DNA from: Elusimicrobiales bacterium
GTDB taxonomy: Bacteria > Elusimicrobiota > Elusimicrobia > Elusimicrobiales > UBA9959
Reading direction: 5' to 3'
NCBI GenBank assembly: GCA_026416895.1
Contig: JAOAEH010000015.1
Coordinates: 1 to 5,799, forward strand
DNA length: 5,799 bases
A model generated the notes under the pieces. That model had not been told where the DNA came from, ran no database searches, and worked only from the letters and a program-made list of their open reading frames with translations. Numbering within the stretch: position 1 is the stretch's first letter; every line of letters starts with the position of its first letter. A program made the position numbers and the translations under genes. Positions 5,604-5,799 of the stretch are shown here, piece after piece.

Positions 5604-5799
5604 GTTGAAAAACTTGAGTTTGTTAAGAAAAATTATTTACCTAGTATTTTTGATGATATTCCATTAAATTTTAAACTTAAAGGTATTTATCCTTTTAGAA
5701 GGAAGAATAACTATAAAGGTAAAATAGGTTTTATTTTCCCTGGTCAAGGTTCGCAATATGTAGATATGATGAGAGATTTGGCAATGAAATATGATGTTG
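5604..5799 (+). CDS. In-frame continuation of the KS gene: start of an acyltransferase (AT) domain (partial)
   Basis: After the TAA the same frame stays open for 65 codons to the right edge. It begins VEKLEFVKKNYLPSIFDD and reaches IGFIFPGQGSQYVDMMRDLA. FPGQGSQY is the hallmark N-terminal motif of malonyl/acyl-CoA acyltransferase domains, which load the extender unit onto the carrier protein and normally follow KS in one polypeptide. The serine-containing GHSxG active-site motif would lie beyond the window. The first in-frame ATG is at 5766, inside the domain and after the GQGSQ motif, and there is no in-frame GTG or TTG before it. The segment therefore cannot be an ordinary separate gene with a complete AT. 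It is a nonsense-interrupted part of the KS gene, a readthrough extension, or the result of a base-call error. Confidence 0.75.

Noticed and set aside
1..5799. CRISPR array, insertion sequence or phage genes
   Set aside because: No regularly spaced repeats, transposase motifs or phage structural motifs were seen on either strand.

Overview
The window is very AT-rich bacterial DNA. Hand counts give 12 G/C in 60 bases at 1141-1200, against 27 in 60 inside the conserved ketosynthase core at 4561-4620. Use of ATA, AGA and TTA codons is heavy. A bacterial-type tRNA-Val, an ECF sigma factor and one perfect Shine-Dalgarno (upstream of 3897) point to a low-GC bacterium. I cannot name the genus from the sequence. 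TAA and TGA both end genes here, so nothing suggests a recoded stop codon.

Layout: (1) 1-104, minus strand, is the N-terminus of a protein with a signal peptide or membrane anchor, running off the left edge. (2) 156-227 is tRNA-Val(TAC), with a good sigma-70-like promoter just upstream. (3) 253-2529, plus strand, is a tightly packed probable operon: an ECF sigma factor and two related radical SAM enzymes. The first enzyme starts on the sigma factor's stop codon (TAATG), and the second has its natural start on the first enzyme's stop codon (ATGA). The second enzyme is out of frame with that start by one base at a run of seven A's, so a scan for ordinary start codons misses its first ~90 residues and its cluster-binding cysteines. 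(4) 2526-3725, minus strand, is a cysteine desulfurase-like PLP enzyme that converges on the operon, with the two stop codons overlapping by 4 nt. (5) 3726-3896 is a divergent intergenic region with a possible promoter, an inverted repeat and a strong Shine-Dalgarno. (6) 3897-5603, plus strand, is a beta-ketoacyl synthase (KS) resembling the first module of polyunsaturated-fatty-acid or polyketide synthases. It is followed, in the same frame after one TAA, by the start of an acyltransferase (AT) domain that runs off the right edge.

How the genes may work together (inference): the sigma factor and the two radical SAM enzymes form one transcription-translation unit. The PLP enzyme could supply sulfur for iron-sulfur clusters or for a sulfur-bearing product. 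The KS-AT gene is probably the start of a multidomain fatty-acid or polyketide synthase. No substrate or precursor peptide is visible, so a shared product is unproven. The most notable points are the two interrupted reading frames (A7 tract at 1626-1632, TAA at 5601-5603) and the sigma factor/radical SAM pair with no recognisable anti-sigma gene beside it.
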